Origin: Sanderia malayensis
Lineage: Eukaryota > Cnidaria > Scyphozoa > Semaeostomeae > Pelagiidae
Assembly: GCA_013076295.1 (NCBI GenBank)
Contig: RQOL01000863.1
Span: 186,001 to 250,000, forward strand
Direction of reading: 5' to 3'
Length of the DNA stretch: 64,000 nucleotides
The position numbers were made by a program, and so were the translations under genes. The stretch's first letter is position 1. Every line of letters begins with the position of its first letter. The notes beneath the pieces were generated by a model. The model was not told the origin of the DNA, did not search any database, and saw nothing but the letters and a program-made list of their open reading frames with translations. This document shows positions 24,161 to 37,552 of the stretch, piece by piece.

Positions 24161-24707
24161 TGGCTCCCTCGCCAAATTCGAGGTCCGCCTCGAAAACGAT
24201 ATATCGGAAATCTAATACAACAATTCAATGCTCGAAATACTAAGAAGGCAAAAATTTTAACGGCCGATACAACAATTACTTTAAGCGTAAAATAAGGAAT
24301 ATGTAGACGAAACCTACTTAAATAGAATAAGGTATAATGTACGGAATAATAGGGACGCTCAGGTCCGAAAATATTTATGATATTTTATTTTATAATTTTT
24401 TTGTGACTGAAGCTTCTGGTCAAATTTATAATATACGATAATCTAATAATACAGCATAAGAATAATAAAAGTCAATGTCAATTGGACAACAGACATTATA
24501 CGTCTGTTTTGGAAATTTACTTACGTTTCCTGATGTTCTTTATTTGTTTTTTTTTTGTAGAGGTTGTTTTCTTTTCTTGTCTTTTCTTTATCCTTGTTCC
24601 TACCAGACGTGATCTTTAGACTTTCACTTGATCTTTTCTTCGGAGGTGTGAAGTTACTCGCCAGTGTGAATACTGTGTTGAGCAGAAGACCCACACTGGC
24701 CACCAGT
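24161..24707 (-). other. Interior of the non-autonomous LTR element
   Basis: 547 bp, AT-rich, with no recognisable protein domain. Purine tract GGCGAGGGAGCCA (minus strand) lies at 24161-24173. Near the primer-site end is a Lys/Arg-rich coding-like stretch (minus, about 24521-24690) that could be a remnant of a gag N-terminus, but I cannot show homology. Confidence 0.7.
24690..24705 (-). other. Primer binding site, tRNA-Ile-like
   Basis: Read on the minus strand, two bases after the LTR end comes TGGTGGCCAGTGTGGG. Its first 11 bases match the complement of a common eukaryotic tRNA-Ile end (..ACTGGCCACCA). This is the best evidence for the minus orientation. Confidence 0.6.
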
Positions 24708-25370
24708 TGTCGTGGGGTGGTTTTCTGTCTTTGAACTTCCACCGCCAGACGTGGGGTACGGCACTCAGTATGTCGGTAGAGTCTTGGTGCTGCTAAGATC
24801 AGTGACTTCTTTCAGAGTTTCAACAGAGATAGACACAGGTTTGCCTCATCTTTTAATGGTGGGTTGCCGTACCCACTCTACCAACAATTTTAATTGGTGG
24901 GCGGCAGTACCCACTGTACCAACGTTAAGTTGGTGAAATGCCGTACCCAATCTACGACAATTTTAATTAAAACTCGAGCTACATATATTTCCTTTATCTT
25001 ATGAATAATTTAAAGAGTTCATCTTCATCTTCTGTCGTAATGGGCATAACCCAGGCCATGTCCCAGGTTGCTTTTAGGGTACCATTCTGTTTCTCTTCAT
25101 GGATGGCCAAATCTTCATTGGCTTTAACACCTTTTGCCCATGACGGTATAATATTCAGTGAGTAAACTCATTACTTCACTTTTTACAAATTTTGTTTACG
25201 CAGCCTCGCTATGGTGGCATTCTCATCACCAGCGGAAATTTATCTCTTTATAATATAATATTCTTTATATAATCTCTTTAAATTATATAATCTCGTTAGA
25301 GCCCTTTACGACACTTATTTTAAAGTGCAATAATATGTCTTCGCATATTTTTATAAAGGGTCTCATAACA
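24708..25370 (-). repeat. 5' LTR (minus-strand sense) of the non-autonomous element
   Basis: 663 bp, colinear with 23495-24160 apart from a 2-bp and a 1-bp deletion and about seven substitutions. Three of these cluster in the third tandem unit (TGAAATGCC for TGGGCTGCC). Confidence 0.88.
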
Positions 25371-28300
25371 GAATAGATGTAATTATCACTAAAAACATGT
25401 AAATAAAGGTCTACTTTATTATGTTTTAGCTGAAATTACGTGGATTCATGTGTAAATTGTGAGGATGAGTAACAATATCATCAGTGAAAAGAGGTAACCA
25501 AAAATGCCTTCCAATTAGTTTTAGCTTTGCTTACGTGGATTCATTTGAAAATTGTCGGAATTAATTATAATATCGGATTCATTGTAGATTGTGGGAATAA
25601 ATGTTAATAAAACTAAAACATTTTACTAAAGGTGTACTTTATTTTTGTTTAGCTCAAAATACATGCATTTATGTGTAAATTGTGGGAATAAACATTAATA
25701 TCGGATTCATGTTTAAACTGTTGGAATAAATGGTAAAATCACCGAAGGCAAGTAAATAAGGGTGTTTTTTAAGGAGTGTGAACTGTAGTTATGGGGATTT
25801 ATGCATAAATTGTGGGAAGGAACGTTCATATCGGATTCATGTGTAAATTGTGGGAATGAACGTTAATATCGGAATCATATTTAAATTGTGGGAATGAATG
25901 TTAATATCACTGAAAACAAACAAATAACGGTGTATTTTAAAGAGTGTGAGCAGTAGTTATGAGGACTCATGTGTGAATTGTGGGAACGAACGTTAATATC
26001 GGATTCATGTGTAAATTGTGGGAATAATTTTTAATATCACTGAAAACAAGTAAATAAGGGTGTTTTTAATACCTTTTATCTGCAGTTACATGGATTCATG
26101 CGTAGATTGTGGGAATGGGTGTCAAAATCAGTGAAAAGACGTAACCAAAGATGCATTCCATATAGTTTTAGCTGTGGTTACGTGGATTCATTTGAAAATC
26201 GAGGGAATTAATTTTAATATCGGAATCATTGTAAATTGTGGGAATAGATGTAATTATCACTAAAAACATGTAAATAAAGGTCTACTTTATTATGTTTTAG
26301 CTGAAATTACGTGGATTCATGTTTTAAATTGTGAGGATGAGTAACAATATCATCAGTGAAAAGAGGTAACCAAAAATGCCTTCCAATTAGTTTTAGCTTT
26401 GCTTACGTGGATTCATTTGAAAATTGTCGGAATTAATTATAATATCGGATTCATTCTAAATTGTGGGAATAAATGTTAATAAAACTAAAACATTTTACTA
26501 AAGGTGCACTTTATTTTTGTTTAGCTAAAAATACATGGATTTATGTGTAAATTGTGGGAATAAACATTAATATCGGATTCATGTTTAAACTGTGGGAATA
26601 AATGTTAAAATCACTGAAAGCAAGTAAAGAAGGGTACATTTTAAGTATTTTTAGCTGTATTTGCGTGGATCCATTTGTAAATTGAGGGAATAAACGTTAA
26701 TATTGGATTCATGTTTAAACTGTGGGAATAAATGGTAAAATCACAGAAGGCAGGTAAATAAGGGTGTTTTTTAAAGAGTGTGAACTGTAGTTATGGGGAT
26801 TTATGCATAAATTGTGGGAAGGAACGTTCATATCGGATTCATGTGTAAATTGTGGGAATGAACGTTAATATCGGAATCATATTTAAATTGTGGGAATGAA
26901 TGTTAATATCACTGAAAACAAACAAATAACGGTGTATTTTAAAGAGTGTGAGCAGTAGTTATGAGGACTCATGTGTAAATTGTGGGAAGGAACGTTAATA
27001 TCGGATTCATGTGTAAATTGTGGGAATAATTTTTAATATCACTGAAAACAAGTAAATAAGGGTGTTTTTAATACCTTTTATCTGCAGTTACATGGATTCA
27101 TGCCTAAATTGTGGGAATGGGGGTCAAAATCAGTGAAAAGACGTAACCAAAGATGCATTCCATATAGTTTTCGCTGTGGTTACGTGGATTCATTTGAAAT
27201 TCGAGGGAATTAATTTTAATATCGGATTCATTGTAAAATGTGGGAATAGATGTAATTATCACTAAAAACATGTAAATAAAGGTCTACTTTATTATGTTTT
27301 AGCTGAAATTACGTGGATTTATGTGTAAATTGTGAGGATGAGTAACAATATCATCAGTGAAAAGAGGTAACCAAAAATGCCTTCCAATTAGTTTTAGCTT
27401 TGCTTACGTGGATTCATTTGAAAATTGTCGTAATTAATTATAATATCGGATTCATTGTAAATTGTGGGAATAAATGTTAATAAAACTAAAACATTTTACT
27501 AAAGGTGTACTTTATTTTTGTTTAGCTCAAAATACATGCATTTATGTGTAAATTGTGGGAATAAACATTAATATCGGATTCATGTTTAAACTGTGGGAAT
27601 AAATGGTGAAATCACCGAAGGCAAGTAAACAAGGGTGTTTTTTAAGGAGTGTGAACTGTAGTTATGGGGATTTATGCATAAATTGTGGGAAGGAACGTTC
27701 ATATCGGATTCATGTGTAAATTGTGGGAATGAACGTTAATATCGGATTCATATTTAAATTGTGGGAATGAATGTTAATATCACTGAAAACAAATAATTAA
27801 CGGTGTATTTTAAAGAGTGTGAGCAGTAGTTATGGGGACTCATGTGTAAATTGTGGGAAGGAACGTTAATATCGGATTCATGTGTAAATTGTGGGAATAA
27901 TTTTTAACATCACTGAAAACAAGTAAATAAGGGTGTTTTTAATACCTTTTATCTGCAGTTACATGGATTCATGCGTAGATTGTGGGAATGGGTGTCAAAA
28001 TCAGTGAAAAGATGTAACCAAAGATGCATTCCATATAGTTTTAGCTGTGGTTATGTGGATTCATTTGAAAATCGAGGGAATTAATTTTAATATCGGATTC
28101 ATTGTAAATTGTGGGAATAGATGTAATTATCACTAAAAACATATAAATAAAGGTCTACTTTATTATGTTTTAGCTGAAATTACGTGGATTCATGTTTTAA
28201 ATTGTGAGGATGAGTAACAATATCATCAGTGAAAAGAGGTAACCAAAAATGCCTTCCAATTAGTTTTAGCTTTGCTTACGTGGATTCATTTGAAAATTGT

Positions 28301-31300
28301 CGGAATTAATTATAATATCGGATTCATTCTAAATTGTGGGAATAAATGTTAATAAAACTAAAACATTTTACTAAAGGTGCACTTTATTTTTGTTTAGCTA
28401 AAAATACATGGATTTATGTGTAAATTGTGGGAATAAACATTAATATCGGATTCATGTTTAAACTGTGGGAATAAATGTTAAAATCACTGAAAGCAAGTAA
28501 AGAAGGGTACATTTTAAGTATTTTTAGCTGTATTTGCGTGGATCCATTTGTAAATTGAGGGAATAAACGTTAATATTGGATTCATGTTTAAACTGTGGGA
28601 GTAAATGCTAAAATCACAGAAGGCAGGTAAATAAGGGTGTTTTTTAAAGAGTGTGAACTGTAGTTATGGGGATTTATGCATAAATTGTGGGAAGGAACGT
28701 TGATATTGGATTCATGTGTAAATTGTGGGAATGAACGTTAATATCGGATTCATATTTAAATTGTGGGAATGAATGTTAATATCACTGAAAACAAATAAAT
28801 AACGGTGTATTTTAAAGAGTGTGAGCAGTAGTTATGGGGACTCATGTGTAAATTGTGGGAAGGAACGTTAATATCGGATTCATGTGTAAATTGTGGGAAT
28901 AATTTTTAATATCACTGAAAACAAGTAAATAAGGGTGTTTTTAATACCTTTTATCTGCAGTTACATGGATTCATGCGTAAATTGTGGGAATGGGTGTCAA
29001 AATCAGTGAAAAGACGTAACCAAAGATGCATTCCATATAGTTTTAGCTGTGGTTACGTGGATTCATTTGAAAATCGAGGGAATTAATTTTAATATCGGAT
29101 TCATTGTAAATTGTGGGAATGGATGTAATTATCACTAAACATGTAAATAAAGGTTTACTTTATTATGTTTTAGCTGAAATTACGTGGATTCATGTGTAAA
29201 TTGTGAGGATGAGTAACAATATCATCAGTGAAAAGAGGTAACCAAAAATGCCTTCCAATTAGTTTTAGCTTTGCTTACGTGGATTCATTTGAAAATTGTC
29301 GGAATTAATTATAATATCGGATTCATTGTAAATTGTGGGAATAAATGTTAATAAAACTAAAACATTTTACTAAAGGTGTACTTTATTTTTGTTTAGCTCC
29401 AAATACATGCATTTATGTGTAAATTGTGGGAATAAACATTAATATCGGATTCATGTTTAAACTGTGGGAATAAATGGTAAAATCACCGAAGGCAAGTAAA
29501 TAAGGGTGTTTTTTAAGGAGTGTGAACTGTAGTTATGGGGATTTATGCATAAATTGTGGGAAGGAACGTTCATATCGGATTCATGTGTAAATTGTGGGAA
29601 TGAACGTTAACATCGGAATCATATTTAAAATGTGGGAATGAATGTTAATATCACTGAAAACAAACAAATAACGGTGTATTTTAAAGAGTGTGAGCAGTAG
29701 TTATGAGGACTCATTTGTAAATTGTGGGAAGGAACGTTAATATCGGATTCATGTGTAAATTGTGGCAATAATTTTTAATATCACTGAAAACAAGTAAATA
29801 AGGGTGTTTTTAATACCTTTTATCTGCAGTTACATGGATTCATGCGTAGATTGTGGGAATGGGTGTCAAAATCAGTGAAAAGACGTAACCAAAGATGCAT
29901 TCCATATAGTTTTAGCTGTGGTTACGTGGATTCATTTGAAAATCGAGGGAATTAATTTTAATATCGGATTCATTGTAAATTGTGGGAATAGATGTAATTA
30001 TCACTAAAAACATGTAAATAAAGGTCTACTTTATTATGTTTTAGCTGAAATTACGTGGATTCATGTGTAAATTGTGAGGATGAGTAACAATATCATCAGT
30101 GAAAAAAGGTAACCAAAAATGCCTTTCAATTAGTTTTAGCTTTGCTTACGTGGATTCATTTGAAAATTGTCGGAATTAATTATAATATCGGATTCATTGT
30201 AAATTGTGGGAATAAATGTTAATAAAACTAAAACATTTTACTAAAGGTGTACTTTATTTTTGTTTAGCTAAAAATACATGGATTTATGTGTAAATTGTGG
30301 GAATAAACATTAATATCGGATTCATGTTTAAACTATGGGAATAAATGTTAAAATCACTGAAAGCAAGTAAAGAAGGGTACATTTTAAGTATTTTTAGCTG
30401 TATTTGCGTGGATCCATTTGTCAATTGAGGGAATAAACGTTAATATTGGATTCATGTTTAAACTGTGGGAGTAAATGCTAAAATCACAGAAGGCAGGTAA
30501 ATAAGGGTGTTTTTTAAAGAGTGTGAACTGTAGTTATGGGGATTTATGCATAAATTGTGGGAAGGAACGTTGATATTGGATTCATGTGTAAATTGTGGGA
30601 ATGAACGTTAATATCGGATTCATATTTAAATTGTGGGAATGAATGTTAATATCACTGAAAACAAATAAATAACGGTGTATTTTAAAGAGTGTGAGCAGTA
30701 GTTATGGGGACTCATGTGTAAATTGTGGGAAGGAACGTTAATATCGGATTCATGTGTAAATTGTGGGAATAATTTTTAATATCACTGAAAACAAGTAAAT
30801 AAGGGTGTTTTTAATACCTTTTATCTGCAGTTACATGGATTCATGTGTAAATTGTGAGGATGAGTAACAATATCATCAGTGAAAAGAGGTAACCAAAAAT
30901 GCCTTCCAATTAGTTTTAGCTTTGCTTACGTGGATTCATTTGAAAATTGTCGGAATTAATTATAATATCGGATTCATTGTAAATTGTGGGAATAAATGTT
31001 AATAAAACTAAAACATTTTACTAAAGGTGTACTTTATTTTTGTTTAGCTCCAAATACATGCATTTATGTGTAAATTGTGGGAATAAACATTAATATCGGA
31101 TTCATGTTTAAACTGTGGGAATAAATGGTAAAATCACCGAAGGCAAGTAAATAAGGGTGTTTTTTAAGGAGTGTGAACTGTAGTTATGGGGATTTATGCA
31201 TAAATTGTGGGAAGGAACGTTCATATCGGATTCATGTGTAAATTGTGGGAATGAACGTTAACATCGGAATCATATTTAAAATGTGGCAATGAATGTTAAT

Positions 31301-32250
31301 ATCACTGAAAACAAACAAATAACGGTGTATTTTAAAGAGTGTGAGCAGTAGTTATGAGGACTCATTTGTAAATTGTGGGAAGGAACGTTAATATCGGATT
31401 CATGTGTAAATTGTGGCAATAATTTTTAATATCACTGAAAACAAGTAAATAAGGGTGTTTTTAATACCTTTTATCTGCAGTTACATGGATTCATGCGTAG
31501 ATTGTGGGAATGGGTGTCAAAATCAGTGAAAAGACGTAACCAAAGATGCATTCCATATAGTTTTAGCTGTGGTTACGTGGATTCATTTGAAAATCGAGGG
31601 AATTAATTTTAATATCGGATTCATTGTAAATTGTGGGAATAGATGTAATTATCACTAAAAACATGTAAATAAAGGTCTACTTTATTATGTTTTAGCTGAA
31701 ATTACGTGGATTCATGTGTAAATTGTGAGGATGAGTAACAATATCATCAGTGAAAAAAGGTAACCAAAAATGCCTTTCAATTAGTTTTAGCTTTGCTTAC
31801 GTGGATTCATTTGAAAATTATCGGAATTAATTATAATATCGGATTCATTGTAAATTGTGGGAATAAATGTTAATAAAACTAAAACATTTTACTAAAGGTG
31901 TACTTTATTTTTGTTTAGCTAAAAATACATGGATTTATGTGTAAATTGTGGGAATAAACATTAATATCGGATTCATGTTTAAACTATGGGAATAAATGTT
32001 AAAATCACTGAAAGCAAGTAAAGAAGGGTACATTTTAAGTATTTTTAGCTGTATTTGCGTGGATCCATTTGTCAATTGAGGGAATAAACGTTAATATTGG
32101 ATTCATGTTTAAACTGTGGGAATAAATGCTAAAATTACAGAAGGCAGGTAAATAAGGGTGTTTTTTAAGGAGTGTGAACTGTAGTTATGGGGATTTATGC
32201 ATAAATTGTGGGAAGGAACGTTCATATTGGATTCATGTGTAAATTGTGGG
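25371..32250 (+). repeat. 1.87-kb higher-order repeat (872 + 1,000 bp composite)
   Basis: The marker CCAAAAATGCCTTYCAATTA begins at 25498, 26370, 27371, 28243, 29242, 30113, 30893 and 31764, with spacings 872, 1001, 872, 999, 871, 780 and 871. The alternating spacings define a dimeric unit of about 1,872 bp. The alternate halves differ in whether the GCGTGGATCCATTTGT module is present. From 29.2 kb the unit shortens to 1,651 bp (29242 to 30893), which points to a deletion of about 220 bp. Confidence 0.88.
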
Positions 32251-34999
32251 AATGAACGTTAATATCACTGAAAACAAATAAATAACGGTGTATTTTAAAG
32301 AGTGTGAGCAGTAGTTATGGGGATTTATGCCTAAATTGTGGGAAGGAACGTTCATATCGGTTTCATGTGTAAATTGTGGGAATGAACGTTATTATCGGAT
32401 TCATGTTTAAGTTGTGGGAATAAATGTTAATATCACTGAAAACAAGTAAATAAGGGCGTTTTTTAAAACCTTTTAGCTGCAGTTACATGGATTCAAGCGT
32501 CAATTGTGGGAATGGGTGTCAATATCAATGAAAAGATGTAACCAAAGATGCATTCCACATAGTTTTAGCTGTGGTCACATGGATTCATTTGAAAATTGGG
32601 GGAATTAATTTTAATATCGGATTTATTGTAAATTGTGGGAATAGATGTAATTGTCACTAAAATTATGTAATCGAAGTTGTACTTTATTATGTTTTAACTG
32701 AATTTACGTGGATTCATGTGTAAATTGTGGGAATGAACGCTATTATCGGATTCATGTGTTAACTTGTTGGAGTGAACGTTAATATCGGATTCATGTTTAA
32801 CTTGTGGGAATGAATGTTAATATCACTGAAAACCAGCAAATAGGGGTTTATTTTAAAGAGTGTGAACTGTAGTTATGGGAATTTATGCATAAATTGTGAG
32901 AAGGAACGTTAATATTGGATTCATGTGTAAATTGTCGGAATTAACGTTAATATCGGATTCATGTTTAAATTGTGGGAATGAACGTTAATATCGGATTCGT
33001 GTTTAAATTGTGGGAATGAATGTTAATATCACTGAAAACAAGTAAAAAAGGGTGTATTTTAATACCTTTTAGCTGCAGTTACATGGACTCATGTGTAAGT
33101 TGTGGGAATGAGTAACAATATCATCAGTGAAAAGAGGTAACCAATGATGCCTTCCAATTAGTTTTAGCTGTGCTTACGTGGATTCATTTGAAAATTGTGG
33201 GAATTAATTTTAATATCGGATTCATTGTAAATTGTGGGAATAGATGTAATTGTCACTAAAATTATGTAATCGAAGTTGTACTTTATTATGTTTTAACTGA
33301 ATTTACGTGGATTCATGTGTAAATTGTGGGAATGAACGCTATTATCGGATTCATGTGTTAACTTGTTGGAGTGAACGTTAATATCGGATTCATGTTTAAC
33401 TTGTGGGAATGAATGTTAATATCACTGAAAACCAGTAAGTAAGAGTGTATTTTAAAGAGTGTGAGCTGTAGTTATGGGGATTTATGCGTAAATAGTGGGA
33501 AAGAACGTTACTATCTGATTCATGTGGAAATTGTGGGAATGAAAGTTAGTATGGGATTCATGTGTAAATTGTTGGAATGAACGTTAATATCGGATTTATG
33601 TTTAATTTTGGGGAATTAATGTTAATATCACTGAAAACCAGTGAATAAGAGTGTGTTTTAAACAGTGTGTGCTGTAGTTATGGGGATTCATGCGTAAATT
33701 GTGGGAAGGAACGTTAATATCGGATTCATGTTTAAATTGTGGGAATGAATCTTAATATCACGGAGAACAAATAAATAAAGGTGTATTTTAATACCTTTTA
33801 GCTGCAGTTACATGGATTCATGCGCAAATTGTGGGAATGGGTGTCAATATCATCAGTAAAAAGAGGTAGCCAAAGATGCCTTCCAATTAGTTTTATTTGT
33901 GTTTACATGGATTCATTTGAAAATCGTGGGAATTAATTTTAATATCGGATTCATTGTAAATTGTTGGAATAGATGTAATTATCACTAAAACATGTAAATA
34001 AAGGTCTACTTTATTATGTTTTAGCTGAAATTTCGTGGATTCATGTGTAAATTGTGAGGATGAGTAACAATATCATCAGTGAAAAGAGGTAACCAAAAAT
34101 GCCTTCCAATTAGTTTTAGCTTTGCTTACGTGGATTCATTTGAAAATTGTCGGAATTAATTATAATATCGGATTCATTGTAAATTGTGGGAATAAATGTT
34201 AATAAAACTAAAACATTTTACTAAAGGTGTACTTTTATTTTTGTTTAGCTCAAAATACATCCATTTATGTGTAAATTGTGGGAATAAACATTAATATCGG
34301 ATTCATGTTTAAACTGTGGGAATAAATGGTAAAATCACCGAAGGCAAGTAAATAAGGGTGTTTTTTAAGGAGTGTGAACTGTAGTTATGGGGATTTATGC
34401 ATAAATTGTGGGAAGGAACGTTCATATCGGATTCATGTGTAAATTGTGGGAATGAACGTTAATATCGGATTCATATTTAAATTGTGGGAATAAATGTTAA
34501 TATCACTGAAAACAAATAAATAACGGTGTATTTTAAAGAGTGTGAGCAGAAGTTTTGGGGACTCATGTGTAAATTGTGGGAAGGAACGTTAATATCGGAT
34601 TCATGTGCAAATTGTGGGAATAATTTTTAATATCACTGAAAACAAGTAAATAAGGGTGTTTTTAATACCTTTTATCTGCAGTTACATGGATTCATGCGTA
34701 AATTGTGGGAATGGGTGTCAAAATCAGTGAAAAGACGTAGCCAAAGATGCATTCCATATAGTTTTAGCTGTGGTTACGTGGATTCATTTGAAAATCGAGG
34801 GAATTAATTTTAATATCGGATTCATTGTAAATTGTGGGAATAGATGTAATTATCACTAAAAACATGTAAATAAAGGTCTACTTTATTATATTTTAACTGA
34901 AATTACGTGGATTCATGTGTAAATTGTGAGGATGAGTAACAATATCATCAGTGAAAAGAGGTAACCAAAAATGCCTTCCAATTAGTTTTAGCTTTGCTT

Positions 35000-36290
35000 A
35001 CGTGGATTCATTTGAAAATTGTCGGAATTAATTATAATATCGGATTCATTGTAAATTGTGGGAATAAATGTTAATAAAACTAAAACATTTTACTAAAGGT
35101 GTACTTTATTTTTGTTTAGCTCAAAAAACATGCATTTATGTGTAAATTGTGTGAATAAACATTAATATCGGATTCATGTTTAAACTGTGGGAATAAATGG
35201 TAAAATCACCGAAGGCAAGTAAATAAGGGTGTTTTTTAAGGAGTGTGAACTGTAGTTATGGGGATTTATGCATAAATTGTGGGAAGGAACGTTCATATCG
35301 GATTCATGTGTAAATTGTGGGAATGAACGTTAATATCGGATTCATATTTAAATTGTGGGAATGAATGTTAATATCACTGAAAACAAAAAAATAACGGTGT
35401 ATTTTAAAGAGTGTGAGCAGTAGTTATGGGGACTCATGTGTAAGTTGTGGGAAGGAACGTTAATATCGGATTCATGTGTAAATTGTGGGAATAATTTTTA
35501 ATATCACTGAAAACAAGTAAATAAGGGTGTTTTTAATACCTTTTATCTGCAGTTACATGGATTCATGCGTAAATTGTGGGAATGGGTGTCAAAATCAGTG
35601 AAAAGACGTAACCAAAGATGCATTCCAATAAGTTTTAGCTTTGCTTTCGTGGATTCATTTGAAAATTGTCGGAATTAATTATAATATCGGATTCATTGTA
35701 AATTGTGGGAATAAATGTTAATAAAACTAAAACATTTTACTAAAGGTGTACTTTATTTTTGTTTAGCTCAAAAAACATGCATTTATGTGTAAATTGTGGG
35801 AATAAACATTAATATCGGATTCATGTTTAAACTGTGGGAATAAATGGTAAAATCACCGAAGGCAAGTAAATAAGGGTGTTTTTTAAGGAGTGTGAACTGT
35901 AGTTATGGGGATTTATGCATAAATTGTGGGAAGGAACGTTCATATCGGATTCATGTGTAAATTGTGGGAATGAACGTTAATATCGGATTCATATTTAAAT
36001 TGTGGGAATGAATGTTAATATCACTGAAAACAAAAAAATAACGGTGTATTTTAAAGAGTGTGAGCAGTAGTTATGGGGACTCATGTGTAAATTGTGGGAA
36101 GGAACGTTAATATCGGATTCATGTGTAAATTGTGGGAATAATTTTTAATATCACTGAAAACAAGTAAATAAGGGTGTTTTTAATACCTTTTATCTGCAGT
36201 TACATGGATTCATGCGTAAATTGTGGGAATTGGTGTCAAAATCAGTGAAAAGACGTAACCAAAGATGCATTCCATATAGTTTTAGCTGTG
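35000..36290 (+). repeat. 647-bp tandem duplication with a hybrid junction module
   Basis: CTCAAAAAACATGCATTTAT occurs at 35120 and 35767. The junction (about 35575-35660) is a hybrid module whose left half is the AAGACGTAACCAAAGATGCA type and whose right half is the AGTTTTAGCTTTGCTTTCG type. Confidence 0.75.
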
Positions 36291-36699
36291 GTTACGTGGA
36301 TTCATTTGAAAATCGAGGGAATTAATTTTAATATCGGATTCATTGTAAATTGTTGGAATAGATGTAATTATCACTAAAAACATGTAAATAAAGGTCTACT
36401 TTATTATGTTTTAGCTGAAATTACGTGGATTCATGTGTAAATTGTGAGGATGAGTAACAATATCATCAGTGAAAAGAGGTAACCAAAAATGCCTTCCAAT
36501 TAGTTTTAGCTTTGCTTACGTGAATTCATTTGAAAATTGTCGGAATTAAGTATAATATCGGATTCATTCTAAATTGTGGGAATAAATGTTAATAAAACTA
36601 AAACATTTTACTAAAGGTGTACTTTATTTTTGTTTAGCTAAAAATACATGGATTTATGTGTAAATTGTGGGAATAAACATTAATATCGGATTCATGTTT

Positions 36700-37550
36700 A
36701 AACTGTGGGAATAAATGTTAAAATCACTGAAAGCAAGTAAAGAAGGGTACATTTTAAGTATTTTTAGCTGTATTTGCGTGGATCCATTTGTAAATTGAGG
36801 GAATAAACGTTAATATTAGATTCATGTTTAAACTGTGGGAATAAATGCTAAAATCACAGAAGGCAGGTAAATAAGGGTGTTTTTTAAGGAGCGTGAACTG
36901 TAGTTATGGGGATTTATGCATAAATTGTGGGAAGGAACATTCATATTGGATTCATGTGTAAATTCTGGGAATGAACGTTAATATCGGATTCATATTTAAA
37001 TTCTGGGGATGATTGTTAATATCGCTGAAAACAAATAAATAACGGTGTATTTTAAAGAGTGTGAGCAATAGTTATGGGGATTTATGCCTAAATTGTGGGA
37101 AGGAACGTTCATATCGGATTCATGTGTAAACTGTGGGAATAAATGTTAAAATCACTGAAAGCAAGTAAAGAAGGGTACATTTTAAGTATTTTTAGCTGTA
37201 TTTGCGTGGATCCATTTGTAAATTGAGGGAATAAACGTTAATATTAGATTCATGTTTAAACTGTGGGAATAAATGCTAAAATCACAGAAGGCAGGTAAAT
37301 AAGGGTGTTTTTTAAGGAGCGTGAACTGTAGTTATGGGGATTTATGCATAAATTGTGGGAAGGAACATTCATATTGGATTCATGTGTAAATTGTGGGAAT
37401 GAACGTTAATATCGGATTCATATTTAAATTCTGGGAATGATTGTTAATATCGCTGAAAACAAATAAATAACGGTGTATTTTAAAGAGTGTGAGCAGTAGT
37501 TATGGGGATTTATGCCTAAATTGTGGGAAGGAACGTTCATATCGGATTCA
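36700..37550 (+). repeat. 428-bp tandem duplication
   Basis: GAAGGGTACATTTTAAG occurs at 36742 and 37170, and the following modules match through the GCGTGAACTGTAG variant. Confidence 0.75.
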
Positions 37551-37552
37551 TG

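Larger units (their letters stand above)
23495..25370 (-). mobile_element. Non-autonomous LTR retrotransposon (LARD/TRIM-like), minus strand
   Basis: 1,876 bp with two LTRs of 666 and 663 bp around a 547-bp interior, flanked by a 4-bp target duplication GAAT (23491-23494 and 25371-25374). I place it on the minus strand. Read that way, the LTR runs from TGTTATGAGACCC to CCACGACA; a primer site like the complement of a tRNA-Ile end follows (24690-24705), and a purine-rich GGCGAGGGAGCCA precedes the other LTR. No gag or pol homology is visible; a Lys-rich minus-strand open stretch near 24521-24742 starts without ATG and crosses the LTR boundary, so I do not call it a gene. It must rely on another element's enzymes. 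The LTRs differ by about seven substitutions and two small indels. Confidence 0.88.

Noticed and set aside
24161..24180. Plus-strand primer site TGGCTCCCTCGCC for the 23.5-kb element
   Set aside because: It begins with TGG right after the LTR, but no purine tract precedes the other LTR on that strand. Read backwards it is a purine-rich tract, and the other side matches a tRNA-Ile end, so the minus orientation fits better.
24521..24742. Lys-rich 73-codon minus-strand frame
   Set aside because: It starts at GTG inside the LTR and crosses the LTR/interior junction, including the primer site. At most a gag remnant; noted under the element.
23948..24936. Plus-strand frames of 74-115 codons in the LTRs and interior of the minus-strand element
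   Set aside because: They begin at GTG-type starts or lie inside LTR tandem repeats, run against the inferred element strand, and show no domain.
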